A stretch of DNA of 5,775 nt from positions 1-5,775 of the forward strand of contig JAEDJB010000114.1 in NCBI GenBank assembly GCA_016296565.1, given 5' to 3'. The stretch comes from Oscillospiraceae bacterium (GTDB lineage: Bacteria; Bacillota; Clostridia; Oscillospirales; Oscillospiraceae). The notes beneath the pieces were generated by a model that did no database searches, was not told where the DNA came from, and saw only the letters and a program-made list of their open reading frames with translations. Positions 1 to 5,383 of the stretch are shown here, one piece after another. Both the position numbers and the translations under genes were made by a program. Every line of letters begins with the position of its first letter. Positions within the stretch are counted from its first letter, which is position 1.

Positions 1-504
1 GCCGGCGCTTACTATGCCGACGCCGTGGCATGGGCCGTGGAGAACAACATCACCACCGGCACCGGCACCCACACCTTCTCCCCGGACAAGTCCTGCACCC
101 GGGCCCAGACCGTCACCTTCCTGTGGCGTGCCGCCGGCTGCCCCGCTCCCACCGGCTCTGACAACCCCTTCACCGATGTGAGCGCCGACGCCTACTACTA
201 TGACGCCGTCCTGTGGGCGGTGGAGAAGGGCATCACCACCGGTGCCTCTGCCACCACCTTCGCCCCCGACAAGACCGTCACCCGGGCTCAGACCGTCACC
301 TTCCTGTGGCGGCAGGCCGGCTCCCCCACCTCGGAGGAGACCAACCCCTTCACTGACGTGGCCGCTGACGCCTACTATGCCCCCGCCACCACCTGGGCTG
401 TGGCAGAAGGCATCACCACCGGCACCTCGGACACCACCTTCGGCCCCAGCAAGACCTGCACCCGGGCCCAGACCGTGACCTTCCTCTATCGGAGCTGCGC
501 AGAG
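1..504 (+). repeat. Three tandem SLH-coding repeats, period 180-183 bp
   Basis: Equivalent codons recur at fixed spacing. The ACC of the TRAQ motif is at 97, 280 and 460, giving periods of 183 and 180 bp. The stretch of about 30 bases after each is nearly identical in DNA, differing mainly at synonymous third positions (GCC/GCT, GTC/GTG). The first unit is cut by the window edge. These are coding repeats, not an intergenic element. Confidence 0.85.
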
Positions 505-507
505 TAA
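1..507 (+). CDS. SLH-domain surface protein, C-terminal part (5' end outside window)
   Basis: The frame is open from base 1 to a TAA at 505-507, giving 168 residues of the C-terminus. The visible part is three S-layer-homology modules of about 60 residues. Each has an aromatic 'YY..A..WAVE/A' helix, an 'ITTG' turn, a 'TF.P.K' loop and an invariant TRAQTVTFL motif, which corresponds to the family's TRAE/TRAQ signature. Modules two and three open with NPFTDV. In this family three C-terminal SLH modules fold together and bind secondary cell-wall polymer, holding an exported protein on the cell surface. The enzymatic or structural part and the signal peptide would lie upstream, so the cargo function is unknown. 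The gene converges on the dipicolinate synthase operon and ends 15 bases before a shared hairpin. Family assignment is secure; protein identity is not. Confidence 0.93.
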   Translation, partial: AGAYYADAVAWAVENNITTGTGTHTFSPDKSCTRAQTVTFLWRAAGCPAPTGSDNPFTDVSADAYYYDAVLWAVEKGITTGASATTFAPDKTVTRAQTVTFLWRQAGSPTSEETNPFTDVAADAYYAPATTWAVAEGITTGTSDTTFGPSKTCTRAQTVTFLYRSCAE

Positions 508-522
508 TCCTCTGCCCTCCAT

Positions 523-562
523 AAAAAAGTACGGCGTGACTTCGGTCACGCCGTACTTTTTT
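523..562. terminator. Bidirectional intrinsic terminator between SLH gene and spoVFB
   Basis: An 18-bp perfect stem (523-540 with 545-562) encloses a TTCG tetraloop closed by C-G, the very stable UUCG class when read rightwards. The outer six pairs are A-T, so an A-tract at 523-528 and a T-tract at 557-562 give a U-run in either direction. It lies between two convergent genes and can terminate both. The leftward gene's stop codon (561-563) overlaps the base of the stem. Confidence 0.95.
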
Positions 563-1145
563 ACCTTGCCGGGCCCAGCAGCACCGGCTGGAGCTGGCGG
601 CCCTCCAAAGCGGCGGCGATGGCCGCCGGCAGCAGGGTAAAGTCCGCCACCAGGGAGGTGGGCTTTCCCGCCGGGTCGTCCTGGCGGAAGGGGACGAAAT
701 AGTAGTGCTTCCTGCAGAGCAGCTCCCCGATGTTCCGGGCGGCTCCCCCCAGGCCGTCGTTGGTGGACACCGCCACCACCACCGGCCGGCCGTTGCGCAG
801 GTGGGCCTTGGCGGCCATGGTCACCGCCGTGTCGGCAATTCCCGCCGCCAGCTTCGCCAGGGTGTTCCCCGTGCAGGGGGCGATCACCAGCACATCCAGC
901 AGCCCCTTGGGGCCGATGGGCTCGGCAGCGGGAATGGTGTCGATGATCCCCCGGCCGCAGACTTCCCCGATCTGTGCCCGCCAGTCCGCCGCCCGGCCGA
1001 ACCGGGTGTCCGTGGCGGCAGCGGTCTCCGACATGATGGGAAAGAGCCGGGGGTAGACCTTGGCGGTGGCCTCCATGGCGGCCAGGGTCTTTTCCCATGT
1101 ACAAAACGAGCCGGTGAGGGCAAACCCCACCCTTGTTTCCTCCAT
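561..1145 (-). CDS. spoVFB: Dipicolinate synthase subunit B (flavoprotein family)
   Basis: This 194-residue protein matches the usual length of SpoVFB/DpaB. With subunit A it oxidises the dihydrodipicolinate-pathway intermediate to dipicolinic acid in the mother cell; the product is loaded into the forespore with calcium. Visible signatures are an N-terminal GFALTGSFCT nucleotide-binding turn (residues 7-16), the EPIGPKGLLDVLVIAPCTGNT segment in two parts (75-84, 85-95), then KLA.GI.DTAVTMAAKAHLRN (about 98-118) and STNDGLGGAARNIG (127-140). These are typical of flavoprotein-fold DpaB proteins. ATG at 1145 has a GGAGGA ribosome binding site (1154-1159) eight bases upstream, inside the last codons of spoVFA, and the intergenic gap is 4 nt, so the two are co-transcribed and probably translationally coupled. 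The TAA stop falls within the base of the downstream hairpin. Confidence 0.95.
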   Translation of the reverse strand: MEETRVGFALTGSFCTWEKTLAAMEATAKVYPRLFPIMSETAAATDTRFGRAADWRAQIGEVCGRGIIDTIPAAEPIGPKGLLDVLVIAPCTGNTLAKLAAGIADTAVTMAAKAHLRNGRPVVVAVSTNDGLGGAARNIGELLCRKHYYFVPFRQDDPAGKPTSLVADFTLLPAAIAAALEGRQLQPVLLGPAR

Positions 1146-1149
1146 ACGG

Positions 1150-2019
1150 TCATTCCTCCAGTTCCCAGAGAATGTGATAAACGGAGTCCCGGATGGCCGC
1201 GGCGGCAGTCACCGGCGCGGTGCGCCCCGGCAGCCCCGGGGCCTGGAGCATCCGCAGCCCCAGGCGCTGGGCCTCCTCCCGGTCCACGCCCCCCGGGGCG
1301 GAGGCCAGATCCAGAAGGAACACCTCCGGGTCCACCCACGCCAGCCGCCGCCGGTCCAGGATCTGGGCCGGGATGGTGTTCACAATGAGCTGGAAGCCCC
1401 CCAGCTCGCAGCCCAGGGTCTCCAGGCGGAGGCTCTCATAGTCATAGGCCGCCGCCCAGGCCAGGTCCTCATAGTCCCGGGCGGACACCGTCACCCGGGC
1501 CCCCAGGGCCCGCATCCGGTGAGCGGTGAGCTTTCCCACCCGGCCGAAGCCCAGCACCAGCACCCGGGCGCTGTGGAGGGTGAAGGGAAGCTCCTCCATG
1601 GCCACCTCCACGGCCCCCTCCGCCGTGGGCACGGCGTTGGCCACCATGCACTCCTCCCGGGCGTAGTAGTCAAAGACCCGCAGGCCCCGCCTCTCCCCCT
1701 CTGCCCGGACCTCTGGGGACACCAGGCCGCCGCAGACAATCTGCCCCGGCTCCAGCCAGTCCAGCAGGTCCGGCAAAGCCACCTTCGCCCGGCTCAGGGG
1801 GGTGTGGAGCACCCCTTCCGGCTGGGTTACCGGCAGGGGGAGGATCACGCAGTGGGCCAGCGCCAGCCCAGGGCCCAGCGGCTCCGGCGCCAGACCCTCG
1901 CCCTCCAGCCCGGCAATGTGGACGGTGTGGCCATCCTCCCGGAGCAGTCGTGCCAGGGCCCGCTGACGCAGGTCTCCCCCTACCACCCAAAAATTCAGTT
2001 CCCGATCCATGAGATCCAT
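1150..2019 (-). CDS. spoVFA: Dipicolinate synthase subunit A
   Basis: The 289-residue product is close to the length of Bacillus SpoVFA (about 297). It is the NAD(P)-linked subunit of dipicolinate synthase, acting in the mother cell late in sporulation. The N-terminal domain begins with a strand-and-turn 'NFWVVGGDLRQ' (9-19). A second Rossmann domain carries VLVLGFGRVGKLTAHRM (about 153-169), with the GxGxxG turn at 157-162. Other conserved stretches are NAVPTAEGA (128-136), NTIPAQILD (214-222) and PGLPGRTAPVTAA (261-273). The open frame extends 23 codons further upstream to 2088, but the ATG at 2019 has AAGGAGG seven bases ahead and begins at the family's normal N-terminus, so I use it. It is the first gene of the operon, with a sporulation-type promoter upstream. 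Unlike the Bacillus subtilis operon, no asd, dapG or dapA follows spoVFB. Confidence 0.95.
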   Translation of the reverse strand: MDLMDRELNFWVVGGDLRQRALARLLREDGHTVHIAGLEGEGLAPEPLGPGLALAHCVILPLPVTQPEGVLHTPLSRAKVALPDLLDWLEPGQIVCGGLVSPEVRAEGERRGLRVFDYYAREECMVANAVPTAEGAVEVAMEELPFTLHSARVLVLGFGRVGKLTAHRMRALGARVTVSARDYEDLAWAAAYDYESLRLETLGCELGGFQLIVNTIPAQILDRRRLAWVDPEVFLLDLASAPGGVDREEAQRLGLRMLQAPGLPGRTAPVTAAAAIRDSVYHILWELEE

Positions 2020-2026
2020 GAAAATG

Positions 2027-2033
2027 CCTCCTT
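2027..2033 (-). promoter_or_regulatory. Ribosome binding site that fixes the spoVFA start
   Basis: On the minus strand this reads AAGGAGG, a full match to the anti-Shine-Dalgarno complement, seven bases before the ATG at 2019. It argues against the longer open frame that begins at 2088, which would place the promoter inside the coding region. Confidence 0.85.
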
Positions 2034-2044
2034 CCCTCCGGTTC

Positions 2045-2070
2045 ATTCTATGCCCGATTTTGTGGAGGGT
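2045..2070 (-). promoter_or_regulatory. Probable mother-cell sigma (sigma-K, possibly sigma-E) promoter of spoVFAB
   Basis: On the minus strand there is an AC at 2070-2069, a 16-base spacer, then CATAGAATG from 2052. The known Bacillus sigma-K pattern is AC, 16-17 bases, CATANNNTA; only the last base differs. The -10 is also seven of eight to the sigma-E element CATACANT. A start site about seven bases downstream would give a leader of roughly 20 bases that just includes the ribosome binding site. spoVF is sigma-K-controlled in Bacillus subtilis, which supports the call. Sequence match and placement are seen; the choice of sigma factor is inferred. Confidence 0.6.
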
Positions 2071-2093
2071 GCGGGAGAAATTCCACACATTTT

Positions 2094-2108
2094 GTCAAGT
2101 GTGTTGAC
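2094..2108. promoter_or_regulatory. Short dyad overlapping the brnQ -35 (possible operator)
   Basis: GTCAA-GTGTG-TTGAC is a perfect 5-bp inverted repeat with a 5-base centre. Its right arm is most of the -35 hexamer of the rightward promoter, so a dimeric regulator bound here would block RNA polymerase. The dyad is short and half of it is explained by the -35 consensus, so chance is a real alternative. Confidence 0.3.
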
Positions 2109-2132
2109 TTTGTGTTTTCCCCGCAGTACAAT
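2104..2132 (+). promoter_or_regulatory. Sigma-A promoter of brnQ
   Basis: TTGACT (2104-2109), a 17-base spacer and TACAAT (2127-2132) each differ by one base from the consensus hexamers, with ideal spacing. Transcription would start near A2139, giving a leader of about 28 bases. That is too short for a T-box or other riboswitch, so any control must act at the DNA level. Confidence 0.88.
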
Positions 2133-2166
2133 CAGGGCAGAGTAAGTTTGAGAGGAGCGGAATCGT

Positions 2167-3525
2167 ATGGAGAAAGAGAGATTGCGCGGCCGGGAGCTGG
2201 TTTTGGTGGCCAGCATGCTCTTCGGCATGTTTTTTGGGGCGGGGAACCTAATCTTCCCCGTCTACATGGGGCAGCTGGCCGGGTCCAACCTGTGGCCGGC
2301 GGTGCTGGGCTTCATTCTCACCGGAGTGGGTCTGCCCCTGCTGGGGGTGGCCGCCCTGGGGGTCAGCCGGCAGGAGAGCCTCTTTGACCTCAGCGGCAAG
2401 GTGGGGCGGAAGTACGGCTACTTCTTCACCTGCGCCCTCTACCTGACCATCGGCCCCTGCTTTGCCATCCCCCGGTGCGCCACCGTGTCCTTCACCGTGG
2501 GGGCGGCCCCCATTCTGGCGGGCGGGGAGACCCCCCTGGCCCTGGGGATTTTCTCCCTGGTGTTCTTCGCTTTGACCCTGGCCCTGTCCTTCCGGCCCAG
2601 CAAGATTCTCACCTGGGTGGGCAAGGTGCTCAACCCTGTGTTCCTGGTCTTTCTGGGGGTGCTGGTGGTGAAGGCCCTGCTGGTTCCCATGGGGGAGATC
2701 AGCGCCGTCACCCCGGACCCCGGCTACGCCCAAGGGGCTTTCTTCACCGGCTTTCAGCAGGGGTACCAGACCATGGACGCCCTGGCCAGCCTGGCCTTCG
2801 GCATCGTGGTGGTGAACGTGATCCGGGACCTGGGGGTGAAAAAGGCCGACGCGGTGGCGAAAAACACCGTCTTTTCCGGGGTGTTCAGCTGCCTGCTCAT
2901 GGCGGTGATTTACCTGCTGGTCACTGTGGTGGGCGCTCAGAGCCGGGGGCTCTTCCCCCAGTGCGAAAACGGCGGGCAGGCCCTGGCCCTCATCGCCGAG
3001 CACTACTTCGGCACCGTGGGCGCGCTGCTGCTGGCGGCTACCGTCACCCTGGCCTGCCTGAAAACTGCCGTGGGGCTGGTGACCAGCTGCTCCGAGGCCT
3101 TTGTGAAGATGTTCCCCAAGGGGCCCTCCTACCGGGTGTGGGCGGTGGTGTTCAGCGGGGCGGCCTTCCTCATCGCCAACCTGGGACTCAGCGCCATCAT
3201 CGACTACGCAGTGCCGGTGCTCATGTTTCTCTACCCCCTGGCCATCACCCTGATCCTGCTGGCCCTGTTCGGGCGGTTCTTCGGCCATGACCGGCGGGTT
3301 TACGGCTGGGTCACCGGCTGCACCCTGGCCGCCGCCCTGTGCGACTTTCTGGCCGCTCTGCCGGCGGGGGCCAAGGCTCTGCTCCATGTGGAGCCCCTGC
3401 TGGCGGGGGTGGAGAACGTGCTCCCCTTCTTCTCCCTGGGCTTCGGTTGGATCTGCCCGGCCCTCATCGGCCTGGTGATCGGGCTGGTGCTCCGGGCAGT
3501 GAAGAAACCGGCGGCGGCAGCGTAA
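2167..3525 (+). CDS. brnQ: Branched-chain amino acid:cation symporter (BrnQ/LIVCS family)
   Basis: The 452-residue polytopic membrane protein has about twelve hydrophobic segments and the usual length of the LIVCS family (TC 2.A.26), which imports leucine, isoleucine and valine with Na+ or H+. Family landmarks, in order: FGAGNLIFP (23-31), GPCFAIPRCATVSFTVG (96-112), TMDALASLAFGIVVVN (202-217), ACLKTAVGL (296-304), and NLGLSAIIDYAVPVLM (338-353). The N-terminus is short and basic, consistent with an inside orientation, and the C-terminus ends in a small K/A-rich tail. ATG at 2167 is preceded by AGAGGAG at 2151-2157, nine bases upstream. The gene is monocistronic: its own sigma-A promoter lies upstream and a strong hairpin 17 bases after the stop. 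Substrate is inferred from family. No T-box or obvious CodY-type box is seen ahead of it. Confidence 0.95.
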   Translation: MEKERLRGRELVLVASMLFGMFFGAGNLIFPVYMGQLAGSNLWPAVLGFILTGVGLPLLGVAALGVSRQESLFDLSGKVGRKYGYFFTCALYLTIGPCFAIPRCATVSFTVGAAPILAGGETPLALGIFSLVFFALTLALSFRPSKILTWVGKVLNPVFLVFLGVLVVKALLVPMGEISAVTPDPGYAQGAFFTGFQQGYQTMDALASLAFGIVVVNVIRDLGVKKADAVAKNTVFSGVFSCLLMAVIYLLVTVVGAQSRGLFPQCENGGQALALIAEHYFGTVGALLLAATVTLACLKTAVGLVTSCSEAFVKMFPKGPSYRVWAVVFSGAAFLIANLGLSAIIDYAVPVLMFLYPLAITLILLALFGRFFGHDRRVYGWVTGCTLAAALCDFLAALPAGAKALLHVEPLLAGVENVLPFFSLGFGWICPALIGLVIGLVLRAVKKPAAAA

Positions 3526-3542
3526 CTTCTTCCCAGCACACA

Positions 3543-3578
3543 AAAACGGCGCGCACCCAAATGGGTGCGCGCCGTTTT
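3543..3578. terminator. Bidirectional intrinsic terminator between brnQ and the murB-coupled gene
   Basis: A 16-bp perfect stem (3543-3558 with 3563-3578) has an AAAT loop and a very GC-rich core, flanked by A-tract on the left (3542-3546) and TTTT on the right. It sits between convergent genes, 17 bases after the brnQ stop and 13 bases beyond the stop of the leftward gene. Confidence 0.93.
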
Positions 3579-3591
3579 CCTTGTTTGCTTT

Positions 3592-4242
3592 TTACCACAG
3601 GTTTCTGCCGCCCATGCCGGGCATACCATCCATGCCGCCCATGGAGCCCATACCGCCCATAGAACCCATGGAATCCATGCTGTCCCACTGGTTCATGCCG
3701 CCGGACAGGCCAAAGTCCGGGTCGCCCGCGTCCTCAAAGAGGCTGAAGCCGCCCTGGACCAGGAAGTCCCGCATGGCTTTCTCCGCCTCGGTGACGTCGA
3801 TGGAGTCGTCCTCAAAGCTGGCCACGAAGGTGTCCAGATAGGCCATCATCCTGTCGGAACGCTCGCTCCACTCCGCATCAATCCCGTACTCCTTGTTCAT
3901 GCCGCCCCGGAACTGCAGGGCGGTCTCCTTGTCGTACACCGGGGTCAGGAACAGGTTGAACAGGCCCAGGCTCTCGTAATCATAAAACCCATTGTACTTG
4001 ACCAGGTCCTTGGGCTCCTTCACCGTGGGGCAGAGGAAAACGTCCTCGGGCAGCTCGCCGCCGTTGGCGGCCCGGACAGCCTCCTCCTGTTCGGCAGGGA
4101 CGCACTCCATGCCGCAGTACCGCATCAGCCAGTCCTGAACCACGGCTTCCGCGTCCTTCACGTCGTAAAAGCTCTGAAACTTGGTCTCGTTGCGTTCATT
4201 GCCGCTGGTGGCGAACATCAGCATAAAAAAGCGGTTGTTCAT
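3592..4242 (-). CDS. Uncharacterised acidic protein with (x-x-Met) repeat tail, coupled to murB
   Basis: I do not recognise this 216-residue protein. It has no signal peptide or membrane segment, so it is probably cytoplasmic. Residues 1-180 form a mixed, acidic, aromatic-rich domain: a hydrophobic start (FFMLMF, 5-10), cysteines at 43, 47 and 71, a Tyr/Phe-rich stretch NGFYDYESLGLFNLFLTPVY (84-103), and a predicted helical part with DD, E and D residues (about 125-175). From Asp187 the tail changes to Gly/Ser/Asp/Met with Met at 189, 192, 195, 198, 201, 204, 207 and 210, ending GGRNLW. The open frame continues 76 codons upstream inside murB, but ATG at 4242 has AAAGGAGA six bases ahead (4249-4256) and overlaps the murB stop as ATGA, which sets the start. 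The gene is followed by a hairpin. Function is unknown; the tail could be a metal-binding, chaperone-like or flexible contact segment. Confidence 0.85.
   Translation of the reverse strand: MNNRFFMLMFATSGNERNETKFQSFYDVKDAEAVVQDWLMRYCGMECVPAEQEEAVRAANGGELPEDVFLCPTVKEPKDLVKYNGFYDYESLGLFNLFLTPVYDKETALQFRGGMNKEYGIDAEWSERSDRMMAYLDTFVASFEDDSIDVTEAEKAMRDFLVQGGFSLFEDAGDPDFGLSGGMNQWDSMDSMGSMGGMGSMGGMDGMPGMGGRNLW
3613..3684 (-). repeat. Eight consecutive x-x-Met codon triplets (9-bp period)
   Basis: Read on the minus strand, codons 187-210 of the unknown protein form eight units of 9 bp, each ending in ATG, with Gly, Ser, Asp or Pro in the other two places. On the plus strand the same stretch shows CAT at every ninth base. 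Synonymous codons vary between units (GGC, GGT, TCC, TCT), so this is not a fresh, perfect DNA slippage product: the amino acid pattern has been kept while bases drifted. Confidence 0.85.
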
Positions 4243-5204
4243 TTCGGTTCTCCTTTGCTTTGGTTTTCCTGGGAGAGGGCAGGCAGGGTGCAGCCCAGCA
4301 GGCGGACCTCCGGCTCCAGCAGCACGCCGGTCTCCGCCAGGACCGTCTGCCGCACCAGGGTAATCAGGTCCAGAACGTCCCGGCAGGTGGCTCCGCCGGT
4401 GTTGATGACGAAGCCCCCGTGCTTTTCCGACACCTGGGCTCCCCCCACGGACCGGCCCTTCAGGCCGCACTGCTGAATGAGACCCCCGGCAAAATGCCCC
4501 GGGGGCCGCTTGAAGGTGCTCCCTGCGCTGGGATACTCCAGGGGCTGCTTGGACCGGCGGCGCTGGGCCAGGTCGGCCATCTTGGCCCGGATCTCCCCTT
4601 GATCGCCCTTCTCCAGCTTCAGCCGGGCCCCGGTGATGAGCCAGGGCAGCCGGGAAAAGACGCTGGTGCGGTAGCCCAGCTCCAACTGGTCCTTCTCCAG
4701 CCGGTGAAGGTTCCCCTCCTCATCCAGGCAGTCCACAGAGAGGATCACCTGGGCCAGCTCCCCGTCGTAGGCCCCGGCGTTCATGAAAACGCCGCCGCCC
4801 AGGGAGCCGGGGATGCCGTGGGCAAACTCCAGACCCGTCAGGCTGTGCTCCGCGGCAAAGACTGCGGCCTGGGCCAGGGTAACCCCGGCGCCGGCGGAGA
4901 GGATCGTCTCCCCCTCCAGCTCCAGGCGGGTCAGGCCTCCGGCGATCTTCACCACGAAAGCCTCCACCCCCTCGTCGGCCACCAGCAGGTTGGAGCCCTT
5001 CCCCAGAAAGAAGGGGGCTACCCCCGCCTGCCTGGCGGTTTTCAGAAGGACGGACAGCTCCTCCTGGCTCCTGGGCAGGGCCATGAGGGCGGCGGGACCT
5101 CCAATTTTAAAGGAGGTGTGGCGGGACATGGGTTCCCCCTCCCGCAGGTCCAGGCCGGGCAAGGTCCGGCTCAGCGCTTCTCGCAGCGATCCGAAGCGAT
5201 CCAT
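4239..5204 (-). CDS. murB: UDP-N-acetylenolpyruvoylglucosamine reductase
   Basis: The 321-residue flavoenzyme reduces UDP-GlcNAc-enolpyruvate to UDP-MurNAc with NADPH, the second committed step of cytoplasmic peptidoglycan precursor synthesis. FAD-domain motifs are HTSFKIGGPA (29-38), FLGKGSNLLV (66-75), then HGIPGSLGGGVFMNAGAY (129-146). The second domain has GYRTSVF (177-183, with the substrate-binding Arg179), PSAGSTFKRP (225-234, with the proton-donating Ser229) and LEPEVRLLG (296-304, Glu299 as the likely catalytic acid). Length and layout fit the shorter type II MurB of Gram-positives. The frame is open 27 codons further upstream to 5285, but that part is AT-rich promoter DNA; ATG at 5204 has GGGAGGG five bases ahead and starts at the normal N-terminus. 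The last bases overlap the next gene by 4 nt. Confidence 0.96.
   Translation of the reverse strand: MDRFGSLREALSRTLPGLDLREGEPMSRHTSFKIGGPAALMALPRSQEELSVLLKTARQAGVAPFFLGKGSNLLVADEGVEAFVVKIAGGLTRLELEGETILSAGAGVTLAQAAVFAAEHSLTGLEFAHGIPGSLGGGVFMNAGAYDGELAQVILSVDCLDEEGNLHRLEKDQLELGYRTSVFSRLPWLITGARLKLEKGDQGEIRAKMADLAQRRRSKQPLEYPSAGSTFKRPPGHFAGGLIQQCGLKGRSVGGAQVSEKHGGFVINTGGATCRDVLDLITLVRQTVLAETGVLLEPEVRLLGCTLPALSQENQSKGEPK
4249..4256 (-). promoter_or_regulatory. Ribosome binding site for the murB-coupled gene, inside murB
   Basis: AAAGGAGA on the minus strand lies six bases before the ATG at 4242, within the final murB codons (for Lys-Gly-Glu). With the ATGA overlap it supports coupled translation of the two genes and sets the start of the second. 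Confidence 0.82.
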
Positions 5205-5209
5205 GAGAT

Positions 5210-5216
5210 CCCTCCC
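5210..5216 (-). promoter_or_regulatory. Ribosome binding site that fixes the murB start
   Basis: GGGAGGG on the minus strand is five bases before the ATG at 5204. No such site precedes the upstream in-frame ATGs of the longer open frame. Confidence 0.75.
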
Positions 5217-5244
5217 TCTCGGTTTTGTTTCGTGTATTGTATTT

Positions 5245-5253
5245 ATTATATCA
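5245..5253 (-). promoter_or_regulatory. Extended -10 sigma-A promoter of murB
   Basis: The minus strand reads TGATATAAT: a perfect -10 hexamer with the TGN extension. No convincing -35 lies 16-18 bases upstream, which is tolerable for extended -10 promoters. The start site would be near 5238, giving a leader of about 34 bases. The segment around 5221-5290 is sharply AT-rich in an otherwise GC-rich window, as expected of a promoter. Confidence 0.7.
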
Positions 5254-5323
5254 AATTGCATCATAAAAAAGTAGTCTTCTTGCAAAATTATCTTTGGTCA
5301 AACCTGGTCTTTTGTCAGGAACG

Positions 5324-5364
5324 CAAAGGAAAACCCCCCTTGAAAAAGGGGGGCTTTTCCTTTG
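5324..5364 (-). terminator. Intrinsic terminator downstream of rpoC
   Basis: An 18-bp stem pairs 5324-5341 with 5346-5353 plus 5355-5364, leaving one bulged base (C5354) and a 4-base loop at 5342-5345. The core is a run of six C-G pairs. On the minus strand the 3' arm is G6 followed by TTTTCCTTTG, an interrupted U-rich tract. It begins 20 bases after the rpoC stop and separates rpoC from the murB promoter. Confidence 0.85.
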
Positions 5365-5383
5365 TAGGTCACATTACTGGGGA

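Noticed and set aside
2020..2088. 23-codon N-terminal extension of spoVFA
   Set aside because: It would cover the ribosome binding site and the likely mother-cell promoter, and its residues do not resemble the family N-terminus.
2076..2099. Minus-strand TTGACA as a sigma-A -35 for spoVFA
   Set aside because: The hexamer is present, but nothing like TATAAT lies 16-18 bases downstream on that strand (the site reads CCCGCA or similar).
1060..2145. Plus-strand open frame (361 codons) opposite spoVFA
   Set aside because: It is a shadow of spoVFA: GC-rich third positions keep the opposite strand free of stops. It shows no family motifs or start signals.
2248..3543. Long minus-strand open frame (431 codons) opposite brnQ
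   Set aside because: It is rich in Gln, His, Gly and Glu with no domain-like pattern, as expected from the antisense of a GC-rich membrane-protein gene. It has no own ribosome binding site or promoter, and brnQ is unmistakable.
3610..3690. Met/Gly tail as a leader or core peptide of a modified-peptide (RiPP) system
   Set aside because: The segment is the end of a 216-residue protein, has no core-peptide Cys/Ser/Thr pattern or cleavage motif, and no modifying enzyme is nearby.
3581..3841. Plus-strand peptide with a Pro/Met repeat (MPP.EP.PP type) opposite the Met tail
   Set aside because: The pattern is a by-product of the ATG/CAT periodicity of the minus-strand x-x-Met codons, and the frame starts inside the terminator region without a convincing ribosome binding site.
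5205..5285. 27-codon N-terminal extension of murB
   Set aside because: It is encoded by the AT-rich promoter and leader, without an upstream ribosome binding site; MurB proteins start near the chosen ATG.
5290..5312. GGTC repeats upstream of murB (GGTCAAACCTGGTC) as an operator
   Set aside because: The repeats are only four bases long and lie about 40 bases upstream of the -10, between terminator and promoter. This is too weak to list without conservation data.
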